From assembly GCA_964483805.1 (NCBI GenBank), contig CAZADH010000028.1, positions 1-32,755 on the forward strand: a DNA stretch of 32,755 nt. Direction: 5' to 3'. Under the pieces are notes generated by a model. It had not been told where the DNA came from, did not search any database, and was given only the letters and a program-made list of their open reading frames with translations. Origin of the DNA: CAZADH01 sp964483805 (lineage in GTDB: Bacteria; Muiribacteriota; Ozemobacteria; Ozemobacterales; Ozemobacteraceae). Below are positions 16,551-25,193 of the stretch, piece after piece; positions within the stretch are counted from its first letter, which is position 1; each line of letters starts with the position of its first letter. A program made the position numbers and the translations under genes.

Positions 16551-19500
16551 TGGGGGGTGACCTCCTCGGTCGGGGGCTCAAACGTCTTCACGATCTGTAC
16601 CAGTTCGTCGGCCAGGTCCTCTTCGGCGAAAACGCCGTCGAGACCGTCACTGTCGACCGACGTGAAGGGAGCCTCGTAGAGGCGGCCGACGGTCACCGTA
16701 CCGTTGATGACGATGTGATTTTGCAGGAGTTGCAGGAACCGTGTCTGCTTGGCGGTCAGCTTCGGATGCCGACGACCAAACTCCGCAAACCGACCGGCGA
16801 CCACGTCGCGGTCCATCCCGACAATGGTGCGAATGACGAAATCGAGCGGCCCGGCGGTCTCGGGAAAGTAGTCTTTCAACACCGCCAGATCGACATCGGG
16901 ATGCTGCGTCAATACAAGCGATGTCAAGGCATCCAGATCATGCTTCGACACGGGTTCGGCGCGCCGGATCTTACGCAGCGTCAGATCGGTGTCGAACAGG
17001 TCCTTGAGTGCCTTTTCGACGGCATCTTTTACAACGACCTGGTCGATCAGCGTGACGCCGGCCGAGCGCCGGGTGATCTGCACCTTCCCGTCAGCCAGAT
17101 CGATGACCCGCGGGAGGTCGCCCGGTTCAACAGGGCCCGACCGCACGTGATGCATGATGCCGCGCAGGTCTTGACGCATCTGCTCGAGATCGGCCATGCT
17201 CGGCGCGCTCCAGAACGCCGGGCTCTTCACGCGCGCGATCGCTTCCGACTTCTCCCGCACCGGGTTGAGGTGCATCAACAACGAGCCGACGCGATCGAGG
17301 ACGTGCCCCTTCAGATCGGCGAAACGCCCCGAATCACGCAAACGCTCGAGTTGCAGGCGGGCGACCAGAAGATCGAACTGCCACGCCGCCGCGTGATCCT
17401 CGAGCGGTACCCATTTCATCAGGGGCGCCATGTCGTTGCGCAGCACCCGCACCGTCTCAGGAGTGAAAGCGTTCAACGTCTCGGGTCTGGCCACCAACCT
17501 CTTTTCACGCCACTTCTCGCGCACCGAAATCGACTCTTCCGGCAGCCGGTTGAGATCCTGCCGCAACAGCTCGGCCGCAACGGCGAACGCCGCCTGGTCG
17601 GGGGTCTGCAGTGCGGTCTCGGCCAATTTCAGGCGCGCCTCGAAAACCTGTTGCAGCAACGACTTGCTGGGGGGGTCGACGACCTCGGGGCGCTCCACGC
17701 TGAACTGGTCGAAGTTGCCCCAGTGGTCGAAAATGCGGAACTTTGTCTTGTGCTGACCCGGGCCATACAGATCTTTGCACAACCGCGTGCCGCGGCCGAT
17801 CATCTGCCAGAACTTGACCCAGGTGAAGACCGGGCGGGCGAAAACCAGGTTCACGATCTCGGGCACATCGATGCCGGTGTCGAGCATGTCGACCGACACC
17901 GCGATAGTCAGCGGGTGAGCCGGGTTTTTGAAGTTGTCGATCAACTGGTCGGCGCGGGGATCGTAGTTGTCGATGACCTGGCAGATTTTGCCGCCGTATT
18001 GAGGATACATCTCGTTGAACAGTTGCATCAGCAATACCGCATGTTTATGGTTGCGCGCGAAGATCAGCGATTTTCCGGGCATCTGGCCGGTGGCGTCGCG
18101 CAGCCCGTTGTCCATGAGATGGCGCAGAATGTGCCGGTTGGTGTCTTTGTTGAAAATCGCCCGATCGAGGTCAGCGGCAAGGTAGTTCAGAGTCCGCGGG
18201 TCTTCGCCGTCTTCCTCGAGCTGCTCGCGTTCGGCCTCGGTGAGTTTGCCAAACTGAATGCCCTCGCGCAAGAACCGGGTGGTCATGGAAAACACCTCGT
18301 AGGGAACCAGATACCCCTCAGAAATCGCTTCGGTGAGCGAGTAGTAGTACGTCGGTTGTTTCTCGGGGCAGTCGAACATCCGGAACGTGTTGCGTTCCAT
18401 CTTGTCGACCGGGGTCGCCGTCAGCCCGACCTGGAGCGCATCGAAATACCTGAAGAGATCGCGATAACGGTTGAAGATGCTCCGGTGCGTCTCGTCAGCG
18501 ATGATCAGGTCGAAGAAGCCGGGGTCGAAGGTCTGGAAGATCTTCATCATCGCGGGATACGTGGCCAAATACACGAGCTTCGTGCGGTCGTTGGCAGTCT
18601 CGGCGGTGACCACCGTCAGCGGCGCTTGGATAAAATTGGCGAAGACGTTTTTGGCCTGGCGACGCAGTTCGAGCCGGTCGCACAAGAAGAGCACGCGCTT
18701 GACCCAACCGGCGCGTTGCAGCATGTCGGTCAGCGAAATCGCCACGCGCGTCTTGCCGGTGCCGGTGGCCTGGACGATCAGCGCCTTCCGGTGCCGCGCC
18801 TCGAACCGTTCGCAAACCTTCTTGAGCGCGACCGTCTGATACAGGCGGTCGGTGATCTCTTTCTTGGGTTCGATCGTGTTCAATGGCTTGCGACTGGCCC
18901 GCTGATACACGAGAAACTGCAACGAATCCTTCGAATGGAAGCCGAAGACGCGGCGTGGCGGGTAGTTCTGGGCGTCGTCCCACAGGTAAATGTCGTAGCC
19001 GTTGGTGTAGTAGATGACGGGCCGGCGGCCGTGCATTTTCTCGAGGCCATCGGCGTAGAGCTGTGCCTGTGTCTTGCCAATCTCGACATTTTCGCTCGTC
19101 CGCTTCGCCTCGATCACCGCGAGCGGCTGGTGGTTGTCATCCCAGAGCACGTAGTCGGCGTAACCAATTCCCGACGGTGTCGGCTGATGCAATACTTCGT
19201 ATTCCTGACCCACCTCTTCGGTGTTCGTGCCACGCGCACCCACCTGCCAATGCGACTCGATGAGCAGCGTGTCGATGAGGCGACGGCGGGTAGCGTGTTC
19301 GTCGAACTGCAGCGTCTCGGCGGCTTCGGCCGCGACCCGCTGTGCCCCTTCGGCGGCCGCCCGTTGCGCCGCCTCAGAGACAGCCTGCAATTCGCCAACC
19401 TTCTTCTGCGCTTCTTGGGCGGCCTTTTGGGCCTGGTCGAGTTTCTGCAGCAGTGCCTGCAGTTCTGCTTCGCGGGCAACAAGCTGCTCGAGGATCGCCT

Positions 19501-19984
19501 TTTTTTCGCGCTTGAGTTGGCCCTTGCTCTCTTCGGCGGGGGGCTGCTGGAACTGGGGACACTTGTCGAGTGAGCCGCCGCCGTAGGACATGAAAAACCA
19601 GCGGGCGAGGTCGAACGCCTCGCGCAGCGCATCGACGGCGGTCTGTTCCTGGACCGGTTTGCCGTGGGCGGCGTTATTGCCCTGCAAGCGCAAGATGTGA
19701 AACTTGCCGACGACGACCGCCGGGACCCGGCTGTTGAATTCGGTCGATTGCAGGTGGTCGAAGAGCGACGGCTGCAACGGAACCTCCCAGCGGTGCTGGC
19801 GGAACATCCAGTCGACCATGCGCTCGATGAAGGTCCGCAGCTTGATCAGGGCGCTCGGCGGGTCGGAGAAGACGTATTTCTCAGCGAAACCGCCAAGGGC
19901 CGCGAGGTCGGGCCACTGATTGCGCAAGATTTCGAAGTTAATCGATTCCATATATTGATGTTTCTTAACGTAAGCAACAGACAT
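16547..19984 (-). CDS. hsdR: Type I restriction endonuclease/translocase subunit (EcoEI-like)
   Basis: 1145 residues from the ATG at 19984; an ATG at 19951 (MESINFEILR) is an equally plausible start and closer to family N-termini, and neither has a strong ribosome site. Order: DUF4145-like domain (about 15-135), coiled coil (about 152-222), PD-(D/E)xK nuclease (Asp277, then IEAKR 291-295), SF2 translocase with Walker A QATGTGKT (405-412), DETH box (497-500), LTATP, and motif VI region QMIGRGTRLCKDL, then an EcoEI-type C-terminal domain that contacts HsdM. It cuts unmodified DNA after ATP-driven translocation. It is the first gene of the hsd operon. All key residues are present, so it is predicted active. 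Confidence 0.95.
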   Translation of the reverse strand: MSVAYVKKHQYMESINFEILRNQWPDLAALGGFAEKYVFSDPPSALIKLRTFIERMVDWMFRQHRWEVPLQPSLFDHLQSTEFNSRVPAVVVGKFHILRLQGNNAAHGKPVQEQTAVDALREAFDLARWFFMSYGGGSLDKCPQFQQPPAEESKGQLKREKKAILEQLVAREAELQALLQKLDQAQKAAQEAQKKVGELQAVSEAAQRAAAEGAQRVAAEAAETLQFDEHATRRRLIDTLLIESHWQVGARGTNTEEVGQEYEVLHQPTPSGIGYADYVLWDDNHQPLAVIEAKRTSENVEIGKTQAQLYADGLEKMHGRRPVIYYTNGYDIYLWDDAQNYPPRRVFGFHSKDSLQFLVYQRASRKPLNTIEPKKEITDRLYQTVALKKVCERFEARHRKALIVQATGTGKTRVAISLTDMLQRAGWVKRVLFLCDRLELRRQAKNVFANFIQAPLTVVTAETANDRTKLVYLATYPAMMKIFQTFDPGFFDLIIADETHRSIFNRYRDLFRYFDALQVGLTATPVDKMERNTFRMFDCPEKQPTYYYSLTEAISEGYLVPYEVFSMTTRFLREGIQFGKLTEAEREQLEEDGEDPRTLNYLAADLDRAIFNKDTNRHILRHLMDNGLRDATGQMPGKSLIFARNHKHAVLLMQLFNEMYPQYGGKICQVIDNYDPRADQLIDNFKNPAHPLTIAVSVDMLDTGIDVPEIVNLVFARPVFTWVKFWQMIGRGTRLCKDLYGPGQHKTKFRIFDHWGNFDQFSVERPEVVDPPSKSLLQQVFEARLKLAETALQTPDQAAFAVAAELLRQDLNRLPEESISVREKWREKRLVARPETLNAFTPETVRVLRNDMAPLMKWVPLEDHAAAWQFDLLVARLQLERLRDSGRFADLKGHVLDRVGSLLMHLNPVREKSEAIARVKSPAFWSAPSMADLEQMRQDLRGIMHHVRSGPVEPGDLPRVIDLADGKVQITRRSAGVTLIDQVVVKDAVEKALKDLFDTDLTLRKIRRAEPVSKHDLDALTSLVLTQHPDVDLAVLKDYFPETAGPLDFVIRTIVGMDRDVVAGRFAEFGRRHPKLTAKQTRFLQLLQNHIVINGTVTVGRLYEAPFTSVDSDGLDGVFAEEDLADELVQIVKTFEPPTEEVTPQ

Positions 19985-20103
19985 GCCAACTCAAAACCCG
20001 ATGAGAACGGACGGTTCTCCAAGATCTTGCACCCGCTCGGGCAAATCGGCTCTCTCGGCGACCGAAGCGCTCTCTTGCTTCCGTCGAGCGACGCTGATCA
20101 ACA

Positions 20104-20133
20104 CGTATATCGCAGGTCCACACGAGGGCGCAA
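20104..20133 (-). promoter_or_regulatory. Weak candidate promoter of the hsd operon
   Basis: On the minus strand, TTGCGC (20133-20128), an 18-nt spacer and TATACG (20109-20104) lie about 120 bp upstream of the hsdR start. Both boxes are imperfect. No better pair was seen in the region. Confidence 0.3.
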
Positions 20134-20405
20134 CCCTTGTGGGAGTTTTCTGTGGGCTGCATCGCGCAAAGGGCTATTCCAGCCAATTGCGCGCACGCGG
20201 TCAGACCGGGTGCCCGGCACCCCTCCAAACTGCATGTTATCTCCGCTGAACGAGTGTTTTGAAGAAGTATTTTTCTGTTTAGACAACAACCTTTTTGCAG
20301 CGGCCCCGTTGCACTGCGCAAAACTTGCGTTTCGCGCCTGGGCGTCAATCTGCGACGAGCGCGGCGTGTCGGGATTCCCGGGCGCGCCGTGACGAAGACC
20401 CCTGC

Positions 20406-20434
20406 TTGCGATCCGAATTTCGCAGTGCTATGAT
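20406..20434 (+). promoter_or_regulatory. Sigma-70-type promoter of preT-preA
   Basis: TTGCGA (20406-20411), exactly 17 nt, then TATGAT (20429-20434) with an extended TGC before it. The predicted leader is about 135 nt, ending at GAGGAG (20561-20566) and the TTG start at 20574. Confidence 0.6.
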
Positions 20435-20573
20435 GCCGAAACGGCGCCGGGCAGACACCGATGTTCACAACATAGATACACCTATCCGCTCCTTCAGGCC
20501 TGGCCGGCCCACACCGGGCGATGTCGTTCCGATACTGGAACCATCAACGGATGCAATCGAGAGGAGAACAGCT

Positions 20574-21920
20574 TTGAAACACGATGTATTGACGACGATG
20601 GCCCCCGGCTTCACCTACGACCAGGCGTTGGCCGAGGCAAACCGCTGCCTGCTCTGCCACGAACCCCCGTGCTCAAAGGGATGTCCGGCGCAGACCGACC
20701 CGGGCACGTTCATCCGGCAGTTCCGGCTGCGCAATGTGACCGGCGCAATCCGCACGATCAAAGAGAACAACATTCTCGGCGGCGCCTGCGGCGTGCTCTG
20801 CCCGACCGCGCGCCTGTGCGAAAAAGAGTGCAGCGCCTGCGGCATCGACAAGCCGGTCCGCATCGGCAAGATCCAGCGGTTTCTCGTCGAGCATGCGAAA
20901 GAGATCGGCTTTCAGCCGTTCGCCAACCCGCGTTACGACAAACCCGCAGCCCGCAAAGAAAAGGTCGCGGTCGTCGGTGGCGGTCCGGCCGGATTGAGCT
21001 GCGCGGCCGAACTGGCGCGCCACGGGTTTCCGGTCACGGTCTTCGAGAAGCGCCCCGAGGTCGGCGGCGTGCTGCGCTACGGCGTGCCGTCGTTCCGGTT
21101 CTCGACCGAGTTTCTCAAACGCGAGATCGCCGATCTGCAGGCGCTCGGCGTCGAAATCAAGTGTGACGAACCGGTCGAGAAAGAGGGCGCCGTTGAGAAA
21201 CTTCTAAGCAAGGGGTTCAAAGCCGTGTTCGTCGGCGTCGGTCTGTGGGCGCCCACGACCCTGCACGACCAGCCACAGAGCGGCGACGATCTGTTCTCGT
21301 CGATCGAGTTTCTCGAAACGTTCCGCAAAGACCACGGCAAGACGCTGGGCAAACACTGCAAGGGCAAGACGGTCGCCGTCATCGGCGGCGGTTCGGTGGC
21401 CATCGACTGCGCCCGCACGGCGCTGAAACTGGGCGCGACCGACGTCTACCTCGTCTACCGCCGGTCCTACGCGCAGATGCCGGCCGAAGCCGACGAACGG
21501 AGCGAGGCGCTCGAAGAAGGTATTCACTTCGTATTGCTGAACCAGCCGGTCGAGTACGTGCGCAAGAACGACGGCCGCCTGGCCGCGCTCGAGATGGTGC
21601 GCACCCGGCTCGGCGACGAGGACGCATCGGGTCGGCGCAAGCCGGTCGAGATCCCCGATTCGCGATGGCGCCTCGAGGTAGACACGGTCATCGAGGCGAT
21701 CGGCAACCAGGCGGTGAGTGACTCCCCCACCTGGTACCCAACCGCCAAGGTCAACAAACACAAATTGTTGAAAGTCGACGACCAGACCGGCCGCACCTCG
21801 GTCGCCCATCTCTACGCCGGCGGCGATATCGCCCGCGGGCCCGCCACGGTGGTCGAAGCGATCGCCGACGGCAAACGCGCCGCGCACGACATCATGGCGA
21901 GCTTCGCGAAGGAGAACTGA
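20574..21920 (+). CDS. preT: NAD-dependent dihydropyrimidine dehydrogenase, flavoprotein subunit PreT
   Basis: 448 residues. The start is a TTG at 20574, set by GAGGAG at 20561-20566 with 7-nt spacing; the first in-frame ATG (20598) is too far from it. The N-terminus carries the Fe-S-binding helical domain of the GltB-small-subunit family (NRCLLCHEPPCSKGCPAQ, ACGVLCPTARLCEKECSACG). Then come the FAD-binding loop VVGGGPAGLSCAAEL, the NAD(P)-binding loop VIGGGSVAIDCARTAL and the final FAD motif YAGGDIARGPATVVEAIADG. With PreA it interconverts uracil or thymine and the dihydropyrimidines using NAD(H). The stop is 5 bp before preA. A sulfide dehydrogenase or glutamate synthase small subunit looks similar, but the PreA partner decides the call. 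Confidence 0.9.
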   Translation: MKHDVLTTMAPGFTYDQALAEANRCLLCHEPPCSKGCPAQTDPGTFIRQFRLRNVTGAIRTIKENNILGGACGVLCPTARLCEKECSACGIDKPVRIGKIQRFLVEHAKEIGFQPFANPRYDKPAARKEKVAVVGGGPAGLSCAAELARHGFPVTVFEKRPEVGGVLRYGVPSFRFSTEFLKREIADLQALGVEIKCDEPVEKEGAVEKLLSKGFKAVFVGVGLWAPTTLHDQPQSGDDLFSSIEFLETFRKDHGKTLGKHCKGKTVAVIGGGSVAIDCARTALKLGATDVYLVYRRSYAQMPAEADERSEALEEGIHFVLLNQPVEYVRKNDGRLAALEMVRTRLGDEDASGRRKPVEIPDSRWRLEVDTVIEAIGNQAVSDSPTWYPTAKVNKHKLLKVDDQTGRTSVAHLYAGGDIARGPATVVEAIADGKRAAHDIMASFAKEN

Positions 21921-21925
21921 ACACC

Positions 21926-23064
21926 ATGCCTACTCGCACCATCGATTTGTCGATTGATTTCTGCGGCGTGCGCTTCCTCAATCCCTTCATGCTCTCGTCG
22001 TCGCCCGTGTCGAACAGCGCCGAGATGGTCGCCCGCTCGTTCGACGCCGGCTGGGGCGGCGTCGCCTACAAGNNNNNNNNNNCAGACCACCGACCGCGGC
22101 CTGAAGCCGAACCTGCGCGACATCACCTGGCTCAAGAAGAAGTACCCGAAGCACATCGTCATGGCGAGCATCATGGGGTTCGCCAACCAGGAGTGGGCCG
22201 ACCTCGCGAAAGCCTGCACCGATGCCGGCGCCGACATGCTCGAACTCAACTTCTCGTGCCCGCACATGACCGTCGAAGGGTCGGGTTACAAGGTCGGCCA
22301 GGCACACGAACTGGTGCAACGGTTCACCGAGACCGTTCGCACTGTCACGAAGTTGCCGCTCGTCGCCAAGATGACGCCGAACATCGCCGACATGAACGAG
22401 CCGGCGATGGCCGCCAAACGCGGCGGCGCCAACGGCATCAGCGCGATCAACACCGTGGGCGGCATTTCCGANNNNNNNNNNCAACGTGTTTGGCAAGGGC
22501 GCGATGAGCGGCTACTCCGGCCCCGCGGTCAAGCCGATCGGCCTCAAGTTCATCGCCCAGATGGCCAAGAACCGCGATCTCGGCCTGCCACTCTCGGGGA
22601 TGGGCGGTATCGAAACGTGGGTCGATGCGCTCGAATACCTGCTCGTCGGCGCCTCGACCGTCCAGGTCACGACCGGCATCATCCACTACGGCTACCGCAT
22701 CGTCGCCGACATGATCGAGGGACTCTCGGATTACATGGCGCAGCGCCAGATCAAGCGCGTCGCCGACCTCGTCGGCAAGGCGATCGGCAACGTGCACGAG
22801 ACCGGCGACTTCGACGTCATGCGCCAGGGCATCGCGCAATACGACACCGACCGCTGCGTCGGTTGTGGCCAGTGTTACATTGTATGTAAAGATGCCGGCG
22901 GCAGCGCCCTCGCCTGGGACAGCGCCAAGCGCCGGCCCAAGCTCGACAAAGACGCCTGCCTCAGTTGCATGGTCTGCAGCTTCGTCTGCCCGGTGACCAA
23001 CCTGATCACCTTCAAAGAGCAGCCCAAGAACTGGAAGCGCAAGGAGACGGTCACGCTGGGTTGA
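21926..23064 (+). CDS. preA: NAD-dependent dihydropyrimidine dehydrogenase, FMN/Fe-S subunit PreA (interrupted by two assembly gaps)
   Basis: One gene in three apparent frames because two 10-N gaps stand for unknown lengths. Part 1 (from ATG 21926): DLSIDFCGVRFLNPFMLSSS...GWGGVAYK. Part 2 (22083-22471): GLKPNLRDITWLKKKYPK, ASIMGFANQEW, LELNFSCPHMT, KMTPNIADMNEPAMAAKRGG. Part 3 (22482-23064): GYSGPAVKPIGLKFI, LPLSGMGGIETW, then two 4Fe-4S motifs, CVGCGQCYIVC and CLSCMVCSFVCPV. This is a class-1B-type DHOD barrel with a C-terminal ferredoxin domain, matching PreA. From comparison with E. coli PreA as remembered, the first gap probably hides some 30-40 codons and the second about a dozen. A GGAG site precedes the start. 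Not a pseudogene on this evidence. Confidence 0.9.
22073..22082. other. Assembly gap (10 N) in preA
   Basis: Ten N between GGVAYK and QTTDRG with a change of frame. Homologous PreA proteins have several tens of residues here, so the placeholder is shorter than the missing DNA. Confidence 0.9.
22472..22481. other. Assembly gap (10 N) in preA
   Basis: Ten N between INTVGGIS and NVFGKGAMSGYSG with a change of frame. About a dozen residues are expected to be missing relative to known PreA. Confidence 0.88.
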
Positions 23065-23112
23065 CCGTCAGCGGTTGCGCGCGGGCCGGACCGGGCGCCG
23101 GCGCACAGAACA

Positions 23113-23153
23113 CCCCCCTGTCGGGGCCTCGCAGTGAGGCGACGGCAGGGGGG
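23113..23153 (+). terminator. Hairpin terminator after preA
   Basis: CCCCCCTG (23113-23120) pairs with CAGGGGGG (23146-23153). A second inner stem, GCCTC-GCAGT-GAGGC, sits inside, and TTGCTGT follows. It lies 49 bp after the preA stop and is the strongest hairpin in the interval before the convergent serpin. The remaining bases to 23350 show no gene. Confidence 0.7.
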
Positions 23154-23350
23154 TTGCTGTCAAGGCATCGATTCCGTGCCGGTGCACGAATACGCCCCTC
23201 GGTTCGACGAAACCACAGACCGTCGCTCCGACGGGCCACGCGACCCTCCTCATCTCACATCGCGCCGGTCGATGCCTCTTCCGCACACTGACCCACCAAC
23301 AGTCGGTGCGCTCGCCCTGCCGAGCCCTGCCGGAGACGTACCCCGAACGT

Positions 23351-24652
23351 CTACTCCTTCTTCACCTCGGCCACCCGCCCCACAAACAAGATCGCACCGG
23401 TCGCTTCGTGGCGGATGAACCACACGAACGGATGATCGGCGCAGAACACCTTCGGCGGTTCCTCACGCCTCGCCGCTCCGCGCGCCTTCATGACGATGGC
23501 GGTCGCCGCAGCGGCCTCGGTACCTTCTTCGTCGACGGCGACAAACGCCTTGTGAAAGACGTCAGAGATCACCAGCGGCGCAGCCCCCTTGCCCTTCACC
23601 GGATCGAGCATGCGCGAGAAATCGGCCTCGCCGAATGCGGTGCGAATACCAAGCGCCTGCAACGCCGCCGGCAGCGCGAACCCCGAGTCGACCTTGAACT
23701 TCGGCAGGCTCAACTCGACCCGCTGGCTTCCGCAACCGTTGATCATGGCCGCCACTGCGTCTGCAGCAAACGTCTTCTCGACATCCCCCAGGCCGGTCTT
23801 CGCCTTTGGCAATACAACATACATATACACTTCGTTGCCACGATAGGGCAGCGCCACCATCTGCACCATCGCATTCTCAAAGTAGCGCCACGAGCCGGTT
23901 TTGTGCATCATCGGCACCGGCACACTGTCGGACTCGGACGTAAAGAACGGCTGGTCGCGCGTGGCCTCGACCGCGAACTGATCGGCCCACTTGCCCTTGA
24001 AGTAGATGGCGTTGACCAGCACCAGGCGCGTCATCGCCGTCAACGCACCCTGCGGAATCAGGTCTTTGATCTTGTCGTGCGTGACCTTCAAGACCCAACC
24101 GTTGATTTCAGTGCGGATGGCCGCGAAGTCCTTCGCGAAATCGGCGGCGTGCAGCTCACTCGAGAAGAGATCCTTGATGATCTTCAGATAAGCCGGATCG
24201 AACGGGTACGCACCGTGCGCCCAGATCGCGTTGGCGACCGCCATCGTGTACGGCGACTCGGCCGTGGTTTCACGCCCCAGGCCGCGAAACGACCGCAGGT
24301 AGGTGCCAAAAACGTCGGCCAGGCGGTCGCCCTTCCGTGGAAAACCCATGACCGACTGGATCTCGTCCGCCGTCTTGCCGGCCGCGCCCGCGAACGGCAT
24401 ACCGAAGCAGACGTGAATGCTGAACGGCGAAAACACGAGGTTCCCGGGGGTCTTGGCCAACTCGGCATACAGCCGCCACCCAAAACGGTTGTTGCCCTCG
24501 GCCACGCGCTGAATCTCTGGATTGGCCGTGGGAACATCAGCGACCGGGGCCGGCGGCATCGATCCGGGCAGCGCCATGGGTTCGCCCGAAACGCTGACAA
24601 CCACACACAGACAAGCTGAAACCATCATGACCAGCAGCAACGGGATGCGCAT
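23351..24652 (-). CDS. Serpin-family protease inhibitor, exported (possible lipoprotein)
   Basis: 433 residues. ATG at 24652 is fixed by AGGAGG just upstream, although the frame stays open further 5'. The N-terminus (MRIPLLLVMMVSAC) has a possible lipobox VSAC at residues 11-14, or a plain Sec signal. The fold signatures are complete: NLVFSPFSIHVCFGM, ANAIWAHG, LVLVNAIYFKGKWADQF, and the C-terminal HPFVWFIRHEATGAILFVGRV. The reactive-loop hinge EEGTEAAAATA has the small residues needed for loop insertion, so it should be inhibitory. Counting from P17 gives MKAR/G, that is Arg at P1. Serpins trap serine and some cysteine proteases. The Arg P1 would suit trypsin-like or clostripain-like targets, one of which is encoded at 705-1925. 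The gene stands alone. Confidence 0.92.
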   Translation of the reverse strand: MRIPLLLVMMVSACLCVVVSVSGEPMALPGSMPPAPVADVPTANPEIQRVAEGNNRFGWRLYAELAKTPGNLVFSPFSIHVCFGMPFAGAAGKTADEIQSVMGFPRKGDRLADVFGTYLRSFRGLGRETTAESPYTMAVANAIWAHGAYPFDPAYLKIIKDLFSSELHAADFAKDFAAIRTEINGWVLKVTHDKIKDLIPQGALTAMTRLVLVNAIYFKGKWADQFAVEATRDQPFFTSESDSVPVPMMHKTGSWRYFENAMVQMVALPYRGNEVYMYVVLPKAKTGLGDVEKTFAADAVAAMINGCGSQRVELSLPKFKVDSGFALPAALQALGIRTAFGEADFSRMLDPVKGKGAAPLVISDVFHKAFVAVDEEGTEAAAATAIVMKARGAARREEPPKVFCADHPFVWFIRHEATGAILFVGRVAEVKKE

Positions 24653-25061
24653 CCGGGGCCTCCTGAGAGAATCGGGATTCGTCTGGATCATGCTAACACG
24701 ACGCCCGCGCGCGATGCGCGCAGGGCAAAGGGGCAACCCGCCCAGGATGGGCGTAGCGCCCGGAGCCGCCTGCCATGGATGGCGCAGTGGGCGCTTGCAG
24801 CCACGATGGCGCAGTCGCAAGCGACCCGTCACCTGGCCTCGGCGCCGACAACGTCGGTCGCCCACCGCGCCGCCCAAATGCGAACCACTGATTCGCTTTT
24901 GCCAACCGACTCGCGCAGCATGACCCAGGCCCCGGCGAAACCGGCGGCCCATCATGCGGTGGTGGGGCGTCGCGCCCCGGCACGACGAACGGTCGGTCTC
25001 GCGGCGAGACCAGCATTGGCAGTCCTCTCGCGGATTCGTCTTTCGCCGGGTTGGCGGTCAT
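24653..25061. other. Intergenic region between serpin and tRNA-Sec
   Basis: 409 bp with no supported gene. It contains the serpin ribosome site, a short perfect hairpin CGCCCA-GGA-TGGGCG (24739-24753), and two close copies of ATGGCGCAGT (near 24778 and 24806). Long frames cross it on both strands, but they run through the tRNA and look like GC-rich noise. Confidence 0.5.
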
Positions 25062-25153
25062 CGGCAGGGGAAGGAGTCGAACCCTCCGCCGACACCTAGG
25101 TGCCGGCCCGTGGTTTTGAAGACCAGGTGGGCCGCCGGGCCCAATCCGCTGCC
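25062..25153 (-). tRNA. selC: tRNA-Sec (anticodon UCA)
   Basis: A 92-nt tRNA with the features peculiar to selenocysteine tRNA: a 6-bp D stem with a 4-nt loop (TGGGCC-CGGC-GGCCCA), anticodon loop CTTCAAA (25121-25115, anticodon TCA), a long variable arm of about 9 bp (GCCGGCACC with GGTGTCGGC) and a T arm GAGGG-TTCGACT-CCTTC. Acceptor strands are GGCAGCG and CCCTGCC. Both the acceptor and anticodon stems contain one C-C mismatch by my folding, and CCA is not encoded. A tRNA-Ser is excluded because its anticodons do not fit U33 and the loop. It implies that the organism makes selenoproteins; no selA, selB or selenoprotein gene was recognised in the window. Confidence 0.85.
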
Positions 25154-25161
25154 AGGTAACA

Positions 25162-25179
25162 CCGGCGCCGTAGCGCCGG
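25162..25179 (-). terminator. Short hairpin between ankyrin gene and tRNA-Sec
   Basis: Perfect CCGGCGC-CGTA-GCGCCGG stem-loop, 15 bp beyond the stop of the upstream ankyrin gene and 9 bp before the tRNA. No T tract follows, so it could be a terminator or a processing structure. Confidence 0.4.
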
Positions 25180-25193
25180 AACACTCCGTCAGT

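Larger units (their letters stand above)
19985..20573. other. Divergent intergenic region between hsdR and preT
   Basis: 589 bp without a supported gene. It holds candidate promoters for both neighbours (20104-20133 minus, 20406-20434 plus) and a small perfect hairpin GGGTGC-CCG-GCACCC at 20208-20222. An AT-rich patch lies near 20255-20305 (GAAGTATTTTTCTG). Open frames here are short and unlike known proteins. No tRNA or attachment site was seen, so the island boundary is not marked by an obvious integration scar. Confidence 0.5.

Noticed and set aside
16550..19573. A 1007-codon open frame on the + strand antisense to hsdR
   Set aside because: It mirrors hsdR in the frame where GC-rich codons rarely give stops. 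Its composition (Arg, Gly, Val, Leu, His and Gln runs) has no domain signature, while the minus strand has a complete HsdR.
2019..19984. Island boundaries as a mobile element
   Set aside because: No integrase, transposase, terminal repeats or duplicated tRNA end could be found in the window, so mobility is not claimed.
24693..25184. Minus-strand frame of 163 codons between the serpin and the ankyrin gene
   Set aside because: It runs straight through tRNA-Sec, has no domain signature and is Pro/Arg/Gly rich.
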